Shown one piece after another: positions 25,528-34,039 of a stretch of DNA of 64,000 nucleotides. The stretch is from Alistipes timonensis (GTDB lineage Bacteria > Bacteroidota > Bacteroidia > Bacteroidales > Muribaculaceae): contig JAMPHO010000001.1 in the NCBI GenBank assembly GCA_023663385.1, positions 443,220-507,219 on the forward strand, read 5' to 3'. Made by a program: the position numbers and the translations under genes. The notes beneath the pieces were generated by a model, which was not told where the DNA came from, searched no databases, and saw nothing but the letters and a program-made list of their open reading frames with translations. The first letter of the stretch is position 1. Every line of letters starts with the position of its first letter.

Positions 25528-27033
25528 TTAGTCGATTGAGAGGTTGGAGACCCCTTCGCCCTGGGTGTAGGGGTCCTCGGGGGTGTCGATAGCCACGTTG
25601 TTGAGGGTGAGGCCGTCGGTGTAGGCCATATGGAACCCCTTGGTGGCCGAGAAGCGCGAGTTGGAGAGGGTGATGTTCTTCACGGGCATCTCGGGGAGGC
25701 CGTTGAAGTGGGCGGCGCGTCCGGCACCGCGGCAGGAGATGTTGCTCATATGTATGTCGCGGAACTGGGGTGTCTCCTCGGTAACCGGGGGCACGGGCGC
25801 GCCCGGTTTAATGCCATAGTAGAGGTTGAATATGAGGGCGTCGCCGGCGATGTCGGTCATCTTCACGTTGTCGATGTGGATATTCTCGACCACGCCGCCG
25901 CGGCCGCGGGTCGATTTGAAGCGGAGTCCTACGTCGGTGCCGATGAAGAGGCAGTCGTTGACCACGATGTCGCGGCAACCGCCCGACATTTCCGACCCTA
26001 CGACGAAGCCGCCGTGGCCGTGGTAAACGGTGCACCCCTCGATAAGCACGTCGCGGCAGGGGACGCCGCGGTCGCGACCCTCTTTATCGCGTCCGGCTTT
26101 GATGCAGATGGCGTCGTCGCCAACGTCGAAGCGGCTGTTGACCACCAGGACGCGGTTGCACGACTCAACGTCGAGTCCGTCGCCGTTCTGGGCGTACCAG
26201 GGGTTGCGGATGTTCACATTGTCGATGATGAGGTTCTCGCAAAGCAGCGGGTGTACGTTCCAGGCCGGGGAGTTTTCGAAAGTGGCGTCGCGCAGAAGCA
26301 CGTTTTCGCACTCGATGAACGAGAGGAGCACCGGGCGCAGAAAGTCATGGAAATATGCCAGGCGGGCGCTATCGGCGGTGTGGATTTCGTTCTGGAGCGC
26401 CTTGTCGGAGTAGACCTCGCGGATGCGTTCGTTGGGGAACCATACGTCGCCTTTCTCATTGACGCACCCTTTCGCGGTGAGTGCGGCCCACTGGGCCGAG
26501 GTGGTTTTGGACTTCTTCACCGGGCGCCAGCACTGGCCGTTGCCGTTGAAGGTGCCGAAGCCGGTAATCGCGATGTCGTGCTTGCCGCGGGCCGAGAGGG
26601 GCGACTTGGCGCGGTGGGTCGACACCCCCTCCCAGTCAGATGGGGTGACCGGGTAATCGGCGAGGTTCTCGCTGAACATTACCAGGGCGCCGCGGTCGAG
26701 ATGCAGCTCCACGTTGCTTTCAAAGCTGATAGGGCCGGTGTGCCAGATTCCCCCGGGCACGTTGAGTTTGCCGCCCCCCTTTTCGGCGAGATGCGCCATC
26801 GCGCGGGCAAACGCCTCGGTGTTCGAGGTCACGCCGTCGCCGACGCCGCCGAAGTCGGTGATCGAAACCTCGTAGGAGGGGATCGACGGTTCGGCTACAG
26901 GGGTCAGCTCAACGGGGAGCTTCCGGTCGTAGTACTTGGAATAGTCGGCGGCAATCAAGGCTGCGGGCAGAGCTATGGCGCAGGCGGCCGCGAGGATTCT
27001 GTTAGTGGCAGAATGTGTGAGTTTGAGTGTCAT
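25528..27033 (-). CDS. Secreted GH28 polygalacturonase-like pectinase
   Basis: A 501-residue right-handed beta-helix enzyme of family GH28, hydrolysing galacturonan backbones. Signal peptide about 1-29 (ILAAACAIALPAALIAADY); FGGVGDGVTSNTEAF near 61-75 is the usual opening. Catalytic set intact: Asp288 in NGDGLD, Asp306-Asp307 in VGDDAICIK, and His340 in YHGHGG. The ATG at 27033 is chosen; an upstream in-frame start adds 26 residues that spoil the signal peptide. It is transcribed alone, with a promoter box at 27081-27088. Confidence 0.95.
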   Translation of the reverse strand: MTLKLTHSATNRILAAACAIALPAALIAADYSKYYDRKLPVELTPVAEPSIPSYEVSITDFGGVGDGVTSNTEAFARAMAHLAEKGGGKLNVPGGIWHTGPISFESNVELHLDRGALVMFSENLADYPVTPSDWEGVSTHRAKSPLSARGKHDIAITGFGTFNGNGQCWRPVKKSKTTSAQWAALTAKGCVNEKGDVWFPNERIREVYSDKALQNEIHTADSARLAYFHDFLRPVLLSFIECENVLLRDATFENSPAWNVHPLLCENLIIDNVNIRNPWYAQNGDGLDVESCNRVLVVNSRFDVGDDAICIKAGRDKEGRDRGVPCRDVLIEGCTVYHGHGGFVVGSEMSGGCRDIVVNDCLFIGTDVGLRFKSTRGRGGVVENIHIDNVKMTDIAGDALIFNLYYGIKPGAPVPPVTEETPQFRDIHMSNISCRGAGRAAHFNGLPEMPVKNITLSNSRFSATKGFHMAYTDGLTLNNVAIDTPEDPYTQGEGVSNLSID

Positions 27034-27080
27034 ATCGCGTAGTGAATTCACGGTAGATTTGTATGCGTATGTATGCAAAA

Positions 27081-27088
27081 CAAATTTA
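27081..27088 (-). promoter_or_regulatory. -7 box for the GH28 gene
   Basis: TAAATTTG on the minus strand, a full match to the Bacteroidetes -7 consensus TAnnTTTG, giving a leader of about 40 bases. No good TTTG -33 element was found. Confidence 0.45.
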
Positions 27089-27189
27089 CCGAACTTCGGC
27101 CTCACGCGCAACCCTCCCGGGCTGAAACGTCATAAATACCCCCGTTTCCCCACAATTACTCCCCCTGCCGCGACAAAGTCGTAGGGCGG

Positions 27190-27819
27190 TCAGTCGATGT
27201 CGGCGGGAGCCACCGGACCCTCGCGCAGTATCTCGGGAGCACGCGGGTCGAGCAGCGAGATGATGGCCGAGTCGGTTCCGGCGGGCGACTCGCCTCCGTC
27301 GATCATCAGAGTTATGGCGCTTTCGCGCCCGTAGCGGTCGGCGATGGCCTCGGGGTTGGCGAGGTCTTCGGGGTCGGCATCCTCCCAGTTGGCCGTTGCC
27401 GAGAGCAGTGGGTTGCCGAGCGCTTCGGCCAGGCGGCGGGCTATGGCGTTGTCGGGCACTCGGGTGCCTACCTCCTTGCGTCCCTTGAAAGCCTTGGAGA
27501 GGCGCGTGGAGGCGGGGAGTATGAACGTGAAGGGACCCGGCAGGTTGGCGCGCATGATTCGGTAGGCTTCGTTGTCGATACGGGCGTAGTCGCTGGCCTG
27601 GGATATGTCGGCGCACACCATCGAGAGCCGCTGCTTGTCGGGGTTGATACCCTTGAGGCGGCATACGGTCTCCACGGCGCGGTTGTTGAGCGCGTCGCAA
27701 CCGATGGCGTAGTTTGTGTCGGTGGGGTAGAGGATCACCGCGCCGCGGCGCAGCTCGTCAACGGCCTGGCCGATATAGCGCTCGTTGATGCTGCTCGGGT
27801 ACATTTTCAGGGTTTTCAT
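27190..27819 (-). CDS. Sua5/YciO/YrdC-family protein
   Basis: A 209-residue member of the family that contains threonylcarbamoyl-AMP synthase (first step of tRNA t6A). Seen: GGAVILYPTDTNYAIGCDA-like opening (real: GAVILYPTDTNYAIGCDA), KGINPDKQRLSMVCADIS, LPGPFTFILPA, GTRVPDNAIARRLAEALG and SATAN. The GINPDK/LSMVC and DNEAYRIMR stretches look closer to the YciO branch than to TsaC, so TsaC activity is likely but not certain. The next gene (SUI1-like, translation) lies 35 bp upstream of this stop-to-start order on the same strand. Confidence 0.88.
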   Translation of the reverse strand: MKTLKMYPSSINERYIGQAVDELRRGAVILYPTDTNYAIGCDALNNRAVETVCRLKGINPDKQRLSMVCADISQASDYARIDNEAYRIMRANLPGPFTFILPASTRLSKAFKGRKEVGTRVPDNAIARRLAEALGNPLLSATANWEDADPEDLANPEAIADRYGRESAITLMIDGGESPAGTDSAIISLLDPRAPEILREGPVAPADID

Positions 27820-27854
27820 CGGTATCGGGTCTTTGGCTTTGGGGGAGAATTAGG

Positions 27855-28193
27855 TCAGATTACGCGGCATTTGAGCCCCATGGCTTTCAGGGCGCTCTCC
27901 ACCTGGGCGCGCTTGTCGCCCTGGATGAGGATCTCGCCGCCGCGCGATGAGCCCCCCGTGCCGAGTTTCTTTTTAAGTTCGGCGGCGATGGCGTCCACGG
28001 CGTTGTCGTCGACGGTGAAGCCGCACACGATGGTCGCGGCCTTCCCTTTGCGCCCTTTCTTGTCGAGCAGTATATCGAGGCGCGCGGTCTCAGCCGGGGC
28101 GCCGGCATCCTTCTGTTCACCCTCAGCGGGTTCAGCCGCCGGCTCTTCGGGGAGTTCGGCCATAAGTGAGGCCAGGGAGTCTTTCCAGTCCAT
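27855..28193 (-). CDS. SUI1-domain translation factor (YciH/eIF1-like)
   Basis: A 112-residue protein: acidic N-terminal tail rich in E, A and P (SLMAELPEEPAAEPAEGEQKD), then a SUI1 domain (~35-112) with LDKKGRKGKAATIVCGF, KKLGTGGSSRGGEILIQGD and a C-terminal GLKCRVI. The family acts on start-codon selection in eukaryotes; the bacterial YciH role is less settled. Start MDWKDSL at 28193 is chosen because it begins 10 bp after the preceding stop; a start at 28229 would overlap that gene. Confidence 0.9.
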   Translation of the reverse strand: MDWKDSLASLMAELPEEPAAEPAEGEQKDAGAPAETARLDILLDKKGRKGKAATIVCGFTVDDNAVDAIAAELKKKLGTGGSSRGGEILIQGDKRAQVESALKAMGLKCRVI

Positions 28194-28203
28194 AAACCCT
28201 TGA

Positions 28204-28602
28204 TTATTCGTTGCGGCGATGGTAGTCATAAGTCACACCCTGGCGGTCGAGCGAGAGAGTTGTTTCGCTGAAAGCCTCCACCGGGTAGGCTATGCGGGGC
28301 GCCACGGTGCCGACCATGGCCGGATCCCCCTCCTCGATGGTGATGCTCGAAGGGTCGGTGGCGATCACGAGGGTGTCGCCGCTGAGCTTCCACTGCCCGG
28401 CAACGCTGTAGGTGAGCTCGCCCGGGCGGATGGCGCGGACTACCGCCGAACGGTCGTTTTTCAGCTCGAACATCGGGCGCGAGTCGGATACTGCCGGGAG
28501 ATAGTAATTACCGACCATCTTTTCCTCCTGTTCGGAGAGCCCTCCGCAGGCTGAGAGGATGGCGGCTGCCGCCGATGCGGCGAGTGTCGGTAATGCTTTC
28601 AT
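28204..28602 (-). CDS. Small lipocalin-like lipoprotein
   Basis: A 132-residue lipoprotein with lipobox ending ILSACG (Cys19). The mature domain (GNYYLPAVSDSRPMFELKNDRSA, YSVAGQWKLSGDTLVIATD, SFSETTLSLDR-like FSETTLSLDR) has the pattern of short lipocalin-like domains that Bacteroidetes lipoproteins often carry. Function unknown; it sits in the dihydroorotase-to-YciO gene run. Confidence 0.7.
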   Translation of the reverse strand: MKALPTLAASAAAAILSACGGLSEQEEKMVGNYYLPAVSDSRPMFELKNDRSAVVRAIRPGELTYSVAGQWKLSGDTLVIATDPSSITIEEGDPAMVGTVAPRIAYPVEAFSETTLSLDRQGVTYDYHRRNE

Positions 28603-28630
28603 ATACTGTATGTTCGGGGGTATGTGCGGG

Positions 28631-29992
28631 TCAGAGGTGCGACGGGGAGAACCGCGCAGCCAGCGGGGTGTGGTCGCCGGAGAATTTCCCCCGGTTGTAG
28701 GCCAGGTCGCCGTTTACCCAGGTCTGCTCAACCTTGAAGCGCAGGTGGGTGCCCTCGTAGGGGGTCCAGCCGCAAGGGCTTATTACCTCCGACGAGTCGA
28801 GGGTGTAGTCGGCGTCGGGATCGACCACGGCCAGGTCGGCCCAGTAGTTTGGGCGGATGAAGCCTCGGCGGTCGATGTTGAAAATACGCGCCGGGTTGTG
28901 GGCCATCTTCTCCACCACGTCCTCGTAGGTGAAGCATCCGCGGTTGGCGAGCTGGAGCATCAGCGGGAGTGCGAACTGGGCCGAGGGCATCCCGGAAGCC
29001 GCTTTGAGGGCGTTGTTGACGCGTTTCTGCACAAGCTGGTGCGGGGCGTGGTCGGTGCCGATGGTGTCGATCACGCCGTCGGCCACGGCGTGGCGCAGCG
29101 CCTTGCGGTCGGCGGCGTCCTTGATGGCCGGGTTGCATTTGGTGAGTCCGCCGGTGGCCTCTACCGACTCGTGGTCGAAGTATAGGTAGTGGGGACAGGT
29201 CTCTGCGGTTATGAGTTTCCCCTCGACCGCTCCGGCTGAGAAAAATTCGAGCTCGTCGGCGGTGGTGATATGGAGCACATGCAGTCGCGCGCCGGTCTCG
29301 CGGGCGAGCTCCACGGCGCGGCGAGTGGCCTCGACGCAGGCTTCGCGGGAGCGCACCAGGTGGTGCAGTCCCACGGGTATACCCCCGGGATACTGCTCCG
29401 ACAGGAGCGCTTTCTGCCGGGCTATTTCGCGCTCGCTCTCGGCGTGCACGGCTATGACTCCGGGATATTCCTCGAAGAGGCGGCGTATTGATTCATCGTT
29501 GTCGACCAGCATATTCCCCGTCGACGAGCCCATAAAGAGCTTCACCCCGGGTATGCGAGTGTGGTCGGCTTCGAGCAGTTGGTCTATGTTGTCGGCGGTG
29601 ACGCCGAGGTAGAAGGCGTAGTTGGCCATCGACGACTCCGCGGCCCGCTCCATCTTGTCGCGCCACGCCTCGATGGTGGTGGTAGCGGGGATGTTGTTGG
29701 GCATGTCGAAGTAGGTGGTGACCCCTCCGGCCACGGCGGCCATGCTCTCGGAGTGGATGTTACCCTTTTCGGCGAAGCCCGGTTCGCGGAAATGGACGTG
29801 GGTGTCGATAAAGCCCGGAAGCACCATTTTGCCCCGCAGGTCGTGGACCTCGTAGCTCTCGCGGGATATTTCCGACGGGTCGATCACGCCCCCTTCGACC
29901 TTGCGGATAAGGCCGTCGACAATCGTGATGGTGCCCCGGAATCGGAGCCCGTCGTTGAAAATAAGTCCGTTGCAGAGTATCTTGGGTTTCAT
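28631..29992 (-). CDS. pyrC: Dihydroorotase
   Basis: A 453-residue amidohydrolase of pyrimidine synthesis (carbamoyl-aspartate to dihydroorotate). Metal-site motifs: GFIDTHVHFREPG (61-72), MPNN, GVKLFMGSSTGNML with a carboxylated-lysine candidate, EAE-like HAESE, ETCPHYL, and GTDHAPH. The start at 29992 (MKPKILCNG) is chosen; sequence upstream in frame overlaps the mannosyltransferase gene and is not conserved-looking. Acts in the cytoplasm. Confidence 0.95.
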   Translation of the reverse strand: MKPKILCNGLIFNDGLRFRGTITIVDGLIRKVEGGVIDPSEISRESYEVHDLRGKMVLPGFIDTHVHFREPGFAEKGNIHSESMAAVAGGVTTYFDMPNNIPATTTIEAWRDKMERAAESSMANYAFYLGVTADNIDQLLEADHTRIPGVKLFMGSSTGNMLVDNDESIRRLFEEYPGVIAVHAESEREIARQKALLSEQYPGGIPVGLHHLVRSREACVEATRRAVELARETGARLHVLHITTADELEFFSAGAVEGKLITAETCPHYLYFDHESVEATGGLTKCNPAIKDAADRKALRHAVADGVIDTIGTDHAPHQLVQKRVNNALKAASGMPSAQFALPLMLQLANRGCFTYEDVVEKMAHNPARIFNIDRRGFIRPNYWADLAVVDPDADYTLDSSEVISPCGWTPYEGTHLRFKVEQTWVNGDLAYNRGKFSGDHTPLAARFSPSHL

Positions 29993-30024
29993 GGCGGTAG
30001 CGGTTAGGAGGGGTGTCCCCGGAG

Positions 30025-30816
30025 TCAGGTTCCCGGCTTGCGGGGGTATTTGCGGCGCCAGGAGTCGATTTTGAGCTGTATCACGCCGAAAAGAGCCTCG
30101 CCGAAAATGCCGGTCGACATTTTCGAGGTCCCGAGCACGCGGTTCACGAACACGATGGGCACCTCGCCGACGCGGAAGCCGCATTTGTGGGCGGTGAACT
30201 TCATTTCGATCTGGAAGGCGTAACCCTTGAAGCGTATTTTGTCAAGCTCCATGGTGCGGAGCACCTCGGCGCGGTAGCAAGCGAAACCGGCGGTGGTGTC
30301 GCACACGGGCATCCCGGTTATGAGCCTTACGTATTTCGACGCGAAGTAGCTCATAAGCACCCGGCCCATAGGCCAGTTGACCACGTTGACCCCGGTGAGG
30401 TACCGCGACCCCACGGCCATATCCATCTCGCCGGAGGCCACGGCCTCGCGCAGTTTGAGCAGGTCCTGGGGGTTGTGGGAGAAGTCGGCGTCCATCTCGA
30501 AGATGTACTCGTAACCCTCGTCGAGGGCTCGGCGGAACCCTTCGATGTAGGCGGTGCCGAGGCCGAGCTTGCCGGCGCGTTCGATAATCATGACCCTTCC
30601 GGGGTGGCGCTCCATCTTCTCTTTGACGATGGAGGCGGTGCCGTCGGGCGAGTTGTCGTCGACCACCAGCACGTCAAACCGCACAGGGAGGGCGAGCACG
30701 GCTTCGATAATGGCCGCGGCGTTCTCCCGCTCGTTGTACATCGGGATGATTACGACGGAGTCGCTGCCGCTTTTGGCGGCGGCTCCGGCGGTGGCTGGTG
30801 TCTGGTTAATGCTCAT
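30025..30816 (-). CDS. GT2 polyprenol-phosphate mannosyltransferase
   Basis: A 263-residue glycosyltransferase resembling dolichol-phosphate mannose synthase catalytic domains: VVIIPMYNERENAAAII, VLVVDDNSPDGTASIV, KLGLGTAYIEGFRRALDEGYEYIFEMDADFSHNP, then GSRYLTG. It has no C-terminal membrane helices, the soluble short form. It would transfer mannose from GDP-mannose to a polyprenyl phosphate. The GDP-mannose-making gene lies divergently at 31824, which supports mannose use. TAACTTCG (30823-30830, minus) is 6 bases before the ATG. Confidence 0.9.
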   Translation of the reverse strand: MSINQTPATAGAAAKSGSDSVVIIPMYNERENAAAIIEAVLALPVRFDVLVVDDNSPDGTASIVKEKMERHPGRVMIIERAGKLGLGTAYIEGFRRALDEGYEYIFEMDADFSHNPQDLLKLREAVASGEMDMAVGSRYLTGVNVVNWPMGRVLMSYFASKYVRLITGMPVCDTTAGFACYRAEVLRTMELDKIRFKGYAFQIEMKFTAHKCGFRVGEVPIVFVNRVLGTSKMSTGIFGEALFGVIQLKIDSWRRKYPRKPGT

Positions 30817-30822
30817 TCAACG

Positions 30823-30830
30823 CGAAGTTA
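30823..30830 (-). promoter_or_regulatory. -7-like box abutting the GT2 start
   Basis: TAACTTCG on the minus strand, 6 bases before the ATG at 30816. It fits TAnnTTYG and would give a message with almost no leader. Confidence 0.35.
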
Positions 30831-30854
30831 CGAACCTATTTCAACAAGGCCAAA

Positions 30855-31634
30855 TTATCTACTCTGTTTTTTGCCCTCCGGGGGTGTTTCGAGGCTTGCA
30901 AGGGTGGCTTCCACCCCGGGAGTGGGCCTTATCTCGAACGCCCGGCGGAGGTATCCGGCTGCGAGTTGCCGCAGGCCTTCGGCCTCCGGCCCGGCTGTTT
31001 TCGCGGCCCTCATGGCGTAGAGGTTGCCAAGTTCGAGCAGCGCGTTGTAGTTGGCCGGGTCGAGTTCGAGCACCCTGCGGTAAGTGGCGGCGGCCATGTC
31101 GGCGTTCCCGGTGAGCATCTCCCCCTGGGCCTTGGTCGAGAGGAAGCCGATGTTGTCGGGCGAGCCCTGGAGCATGATGTCGGCGTAGGCCGTCATATTC
31201 GGGCCGTCGCGGCGGAATTCGTAGTAGCGCAGCAGGTAGGAGTTGACCGTGCGCCTCATCCAGGGGTGCTCCCCCTTGATGTCGAGCAGGAAACGCTCGT
31301 AGAGATCGGAGCGCCCCAGCCCGAAGCTCGTTGAGCGCACGTTGGCGAATACCGAGTCGAACGGCACATGGTGGTCGAGCGCCATGTCGAACAGGCGCGC
31401 CGCGGCTATGGTGTCGCCGGCCATCCTCCCGGCCACTATGGCCCTGCCGTAGGTGCGGGCCACCCGCGGACGCTCGTCGAGCATCAGGTCGTAGGTGGCC
31501 GCGGCCTGCGCCCACTCGCGCTGGCTGAAGTAACGGTTGGCCTTTAGTTCGAGCTGGGGGTAGGGGCTTACGGCGAAAGCCGCGGCTGAGGCCGCGAGCA
31601 GTATGGCTGAGAGCGATTTGCGGAGTGATGTCAT
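30855..31634 (-). CDS. Secreted tetratricopeptide-repeat protein
   Basis: A 259-residue protein with a signal peptide (SLSAILLAASAAAFAVSPYP) and TPR helices throughout (KANRYFSQREWAQAAATYDLMLD, GNADMAAATYRRVLELDPANYNALLELGNLYAM, LRQLAAGYLRRAFEIRPTPGVEATL). Probably a periplasmic scaffold; partner unknown. It is followed by the GT2 gene after 38 bp. Confidence 0.8.
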   Translation of the reverse strand: MTSLRKSLSAILLAASAAAFAVSPYPQLELKANRYFSQREWAQAAATYDLMLDERPRVARTYGRAIVAGRMAGDTIAAARLFDMALDHHVPFDSVFANVRSTSFGLGRSDLYERFLLDIKGEHPWMRRTVNSYLLRYYEFRRDGPNMTAYADIMLQGSPDNIGFLSTKAQGEMLTGNADMAAATYRRVLELDPANYNALLELGNLYAMRAAKTAGPEAEGLRQLAAGYLRRAFEIRPTPGVEATLASLETPPEGKKQSR

Positions 31635-31752
31635 GGCTTGGGCATATGCGCTCTTTCCGAGGCGTCGTTTGGTGGCCGCGGAAAGGGGGATTACTACTAT
31701 AACAAACGAGCGGTTCGTTTGTTCGGCGAAGTTAAAAAAATAATCGCAAATT

Positions 31753-31784
31753 CTTGCTTCGGGGAGGGAAAAGTGTTAACTTAG
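31753..31784 (+). promoter_or_regulatory. Promoter for the GDP-mannose pyrophosphorylase gene
   Basis: CTTG (31753-31756) as weak -33 and TAACTTAG (31777-31784) as -7, 20 bases apart, about 39 bases before the ATG. The spacing is right for the Bacteroidetes primary sigma factor; both boxes deviate from consensus by one base. Confidence 0.45.
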
Positions 31785-31823
31785 CGTCAACATACTACAA
31801 TCTGATCAAGACAATAACTACCC

Positions 31824-32906
31824 ATGGTTAATACCCACCGCTATTGTGTGATTATGTGCGGAGGCATCGGCAGCCGTTTCTGGCCCTACAGCCGCGCCTC
31901 CCGTCCGAAACAGTTTATCGACTTCTTAGGCACCGGGCGCTCGCTGCTCCAGATGAGCTACGACCGCATTCTTGAAATCGTGCCCCGCGAGAACGTGGTG
32001 ATCCTTACCAACGAGCAGTACGCGTCGCTGGTGCGGGAGCAGCTTCCCGAGCTTGAGGAGAGCCAGATTCTGCTCGAACCGGCGCGTCGAAACACCGCTC
32101 CCTGCATCGCCTGGGCCGCTTACCATATCGCGGCCCGCGACTCCGAGGCGAGCATCATCGTGGCTCCGAGCGACCACCTCATAACCCGCGAGGCCATGTT
32201 CCGCGAGTCGGTGCTGGCCGGGTTCGAGTTCGTCGAGGCCAACGACGCCCTGCTCACCCTCGGCATCAAGCCTACCCGCCCCGAAACTGGCTACGGATAT
32301 ATCCAGGTCGGGGCGCCCGTGAGCGGCGACATCCACAAAGTCAAGACTTTCACCGAAAAACCCCATCTGGAGCTCGCCAAGGTTTTCCTCGAAACCGGCG
32401 AGTTCTTCTGGAACTCAGGCATTTTCCTCTGGAAGGCCGAAACGATTATCAAGGCTCTCAGGGAGCACGCTCCCGACGTGGCCGGCACGTTCGACGCCGG
32501 AGCCGCCGCTTTCGGCACCCCGGAGGAGAAGCGCTTTATCAGCGAGAACTTCCCCGGATGTATGAGCATCTCCATCGACTTCGCCGTGATGGAGAAGGCG
32601 AAGAACGTATATGTGGAATGCGTGGATTTCGGTTGGAGCGACCTCGGTACCTGGAGCGCGCTCTACGATAATTCGCCCAAGAACCCTGACAGCAACGTCA
32701 CTCAGAACTGCAGCGTGATCGCCTACAATTCAACAGGCAATATCTTCGCCGTGAACGGCGAGAAGCTTGTGGTGGTCGACGGGTTGAAGGACTATATAGT
32801 CGCCGACGCGGGCGACGTGCTCCTGATTTGCCCCAAGGCCGAGGAGCAGCGCATCAAGCAGATGGTGAACGACGCCAAGCTCGCCTACGGCGACAAATAC
32901 TTGTAA
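31824..32906 (+). CDS. manC: Mannose-1-phosphate guanylyltransferase
   Basis: A 360-residue nucleotidyltransferase making GDP-mannose from mannose-1-phosphate and GTP. Seen: MCGGIGSRFWPYSRASRPKQF (11-31, nucleotide-binding loop), LLEPARRNTAPCIAWAAYH, VAPSDHLI, GYGYIQVG, FTEKP, FFWNSGIFLWKAE and SIDFAVMEKAKNVYV with FGWSDLGTW. It lacks the extra C-terminal isomerase half of the bifunctional forms. Single-gene unit with its own promoter and a strong terminator. Confidence 0.96.
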   Translation: MVNTHRYCVIMCGGIGSRFWPYSRASRPKQFIDFLGTGRSLLQMSYDRILEIVPRENVVILTNEQYASLVREQLPELEESQILLEPARRNTAPCIAWAAYHIAARDSEASIIVAPSDHLITREAMFRESVLAGFEFVEANDALLTLGIKPTRPETGYGYIQVGAPVSGDIHKVKTFTEKPHLELAKVFLETGEFFWNSGIFLWKAETIIKALREHAPDVAGTFDAGAAAFGTPEEKRFISENFPGCMSISIDFAVMEKAKNVYVECVDFGWSDLGTWSALYDNSPKNPDSNVTQNCSVIAYNSTGNIFAVNGEKLVVVDGLKDYIVADAGDVLLICPKAEEQRIKQMVNDAKLAYGDKYL

Positions 32907-32928
32907 TCTCCGAAGGATATAATACGCG

Positions 32929-32973
32929 AGTGTCAGACACCCAGCCCGATTGCCGGGCGGAGTGTCTGACACT
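32929..32973. terminator. Nested hairpin terminator between manC and sirtuin genes
   Basis: AGTGTCAGACAC (32929-32940) pairs perfectly with GTGTCTGACACT (32962-32973), and the interior (GCCCG...CGGGC, 32944-32957) folds again. It serves two convergent genes. TTCGTTTG follows on the plus strand. Confidence 0.85.
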
Positions 32974-33002
32974 TCGTTTGAAATACCTTCTTAGGAACCG
33001 CG

Positions 33003-33689
33003 TCAGTTTTCGCCGAGCAGTTTAGCCAGGCGCTCCACTCCGGCGGTGGCGGGGAGGGGAATCACGGTTACCCCAGCGGGCACCGCGGCCGGCTTGGGGT
33101 CGATATAGTACACGGGCACTCCGGGGCGCACATAATGCAGCAGCCCGGCGGCGGGGTAAACATTGAGCGATGTGCCGATAACCACAAACACGTCAGCCTT
33201 CTGTACCAGTTCGATAGCGGGCTCGATGTTGGGCACCGCCTCCTGGAAGAATACGATGTGGGGGCGCACGCGGTGGCCGTCAATCACCGTCGCGGGGGAG
33301 GTTTCGAGCGCTTCGGGGCGCAGGGTGTACACTTTGGTCTCGTCGTCGATGGCCCTGACCTTCATCAGTTCGCCGTGGAGGTGGAGCACGTTCTTTGACC
33401 CGGCGCGCTCGTGCAGGTCGTCGACATTCTGTGTGATCACATACACGTCGTAATCCTTTTCAAGTTCGACAAGCCCGAGGTGTCCGGCGTTGGGTTTGGC
33501 CGCGATCAGGTCGCGGCGGCGCGCGTTGTAGAAGTTATGCACGAGTTCGGGGTCGCGCACGAAGCCGTCGTGCGAGGCCACGTCCATCACGTTGTAGTTT
33601 TCCCACAGTCCTCCCGAGTCGCGGAAGGTGCTGATACCGCTTTCGGCGCTCATTCCGGCGCCGGTTGAGATTACGAGTTTCTTTTTCAT
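33003..33689 (-). CDS. cobB: Sirtuin (NAD-dependent lysine deacylase), cysteine-free form
   Basis: A 228-residue Sir2-family enzyme. Seen: STGAGMSAESGISTFRDSGGLW (9-30), catalytic region TQNVDDLHERAG and HLHGEL, and IGTSLNVYPAAGL. YNAR at 54-57 in FYNARRR matches the Tyr-Arg pair of class III sirtuins that prefer succinyl or malonyl lysine. There is no cysteine anywhere in the protein, so the usual four-Cys zinc ribbon between HGEL and RPHIVFF is missing, replaced by a short AIDDETKVYTLRPEALETSP segment. Still expected to act on acyl-lysine; specificity is inferred. Confidence 0.92.
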   Translation of the reverse strand: MKKKLVISTGAGMSAESGISTFRDSGGLWENYNVMDVASHDGFVRDPELVHNFYNARRRDLIAAKPNAGHLGLVELEKDYDVYVITQNVDDLHERAGSKNVLHLHGELMKVRAIDDETKVYTLRPEALETSPATVIDGHRVRPHIVFFQEAVPNIEPAIELVQKADVFVVIGTSLNVYPAAGLLHYVRPGVPVYYIDPKPAAVPAGVTVIPLPATAGVERLAKLLGEN

Positions 33690-33733
33690 GGCGAAGTGTG
33701 TTGTTGAAATAACCCCTTAATGGGTCGCCGGGT

Positions 33734-34039
33734 TCAAATTTGCGACAGTGCCTGGCCCAGGAGGGCGAAGGCGAGGAAGAACAGGCAGAGGTGGCTGGTC
33801 ACCAGCAGCGCCAGAATGATCCACGTCATATAGGTGCGCCGCCCGTAGCACTGCCAGGCCAGGAAGCCGGAGCAGAGCACATAGCAGGGGTAGAACCATA
33901 TGAGTCCGCGGGCAATGGCGTCCGCCCGCTCGGCCATCTGGAGAATCCAGGGGAACGAGAGCCCGGGGGCCATGCAGAGCACTATTATGACCCACATCCA
34001 CCATGGCACCCTCGGCTTTTTGTCGGTAAGGTCGCTCAT
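33734..34039 (-). CDS. Small three-helix membrane protein, function unknown
   Basis: A 101-residue protein with three hydrophobic stretches (~13-32, ~45-60, ~70-97) and a charged N-terminus MSDLTDKKPR. No family recognised. Its ATG overlaps the stop of the epimerase gene by 4 bp (34036-34039), so it is co-translated with that gene and may serve the same envelope-sugar pathway. Confidence 0.7.
   Translation of the reverse strand: MSDLTDKKPRVPWWMWVIIVLCMAPGLSFPWILQMAERADAIARGLIWFYPCYVLCSGFLAWQCYGRRTYMTWIILALLVTSHLCLFFLAFALLGQALSQI

Noticed and set aside
29993-30184. Upstream extension of dihydroorotase to 30184
   Set aside because: The extra residues are arginine-rich and overlap the mannosyltransferase gene; the ATG at 29992 gives the family N-terminus.
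33003-33689. Loss of cysteines in the sirtuin as a frameshift
   Set aside because: The reading frame and all motifs before and after the missing ribbon are intact.
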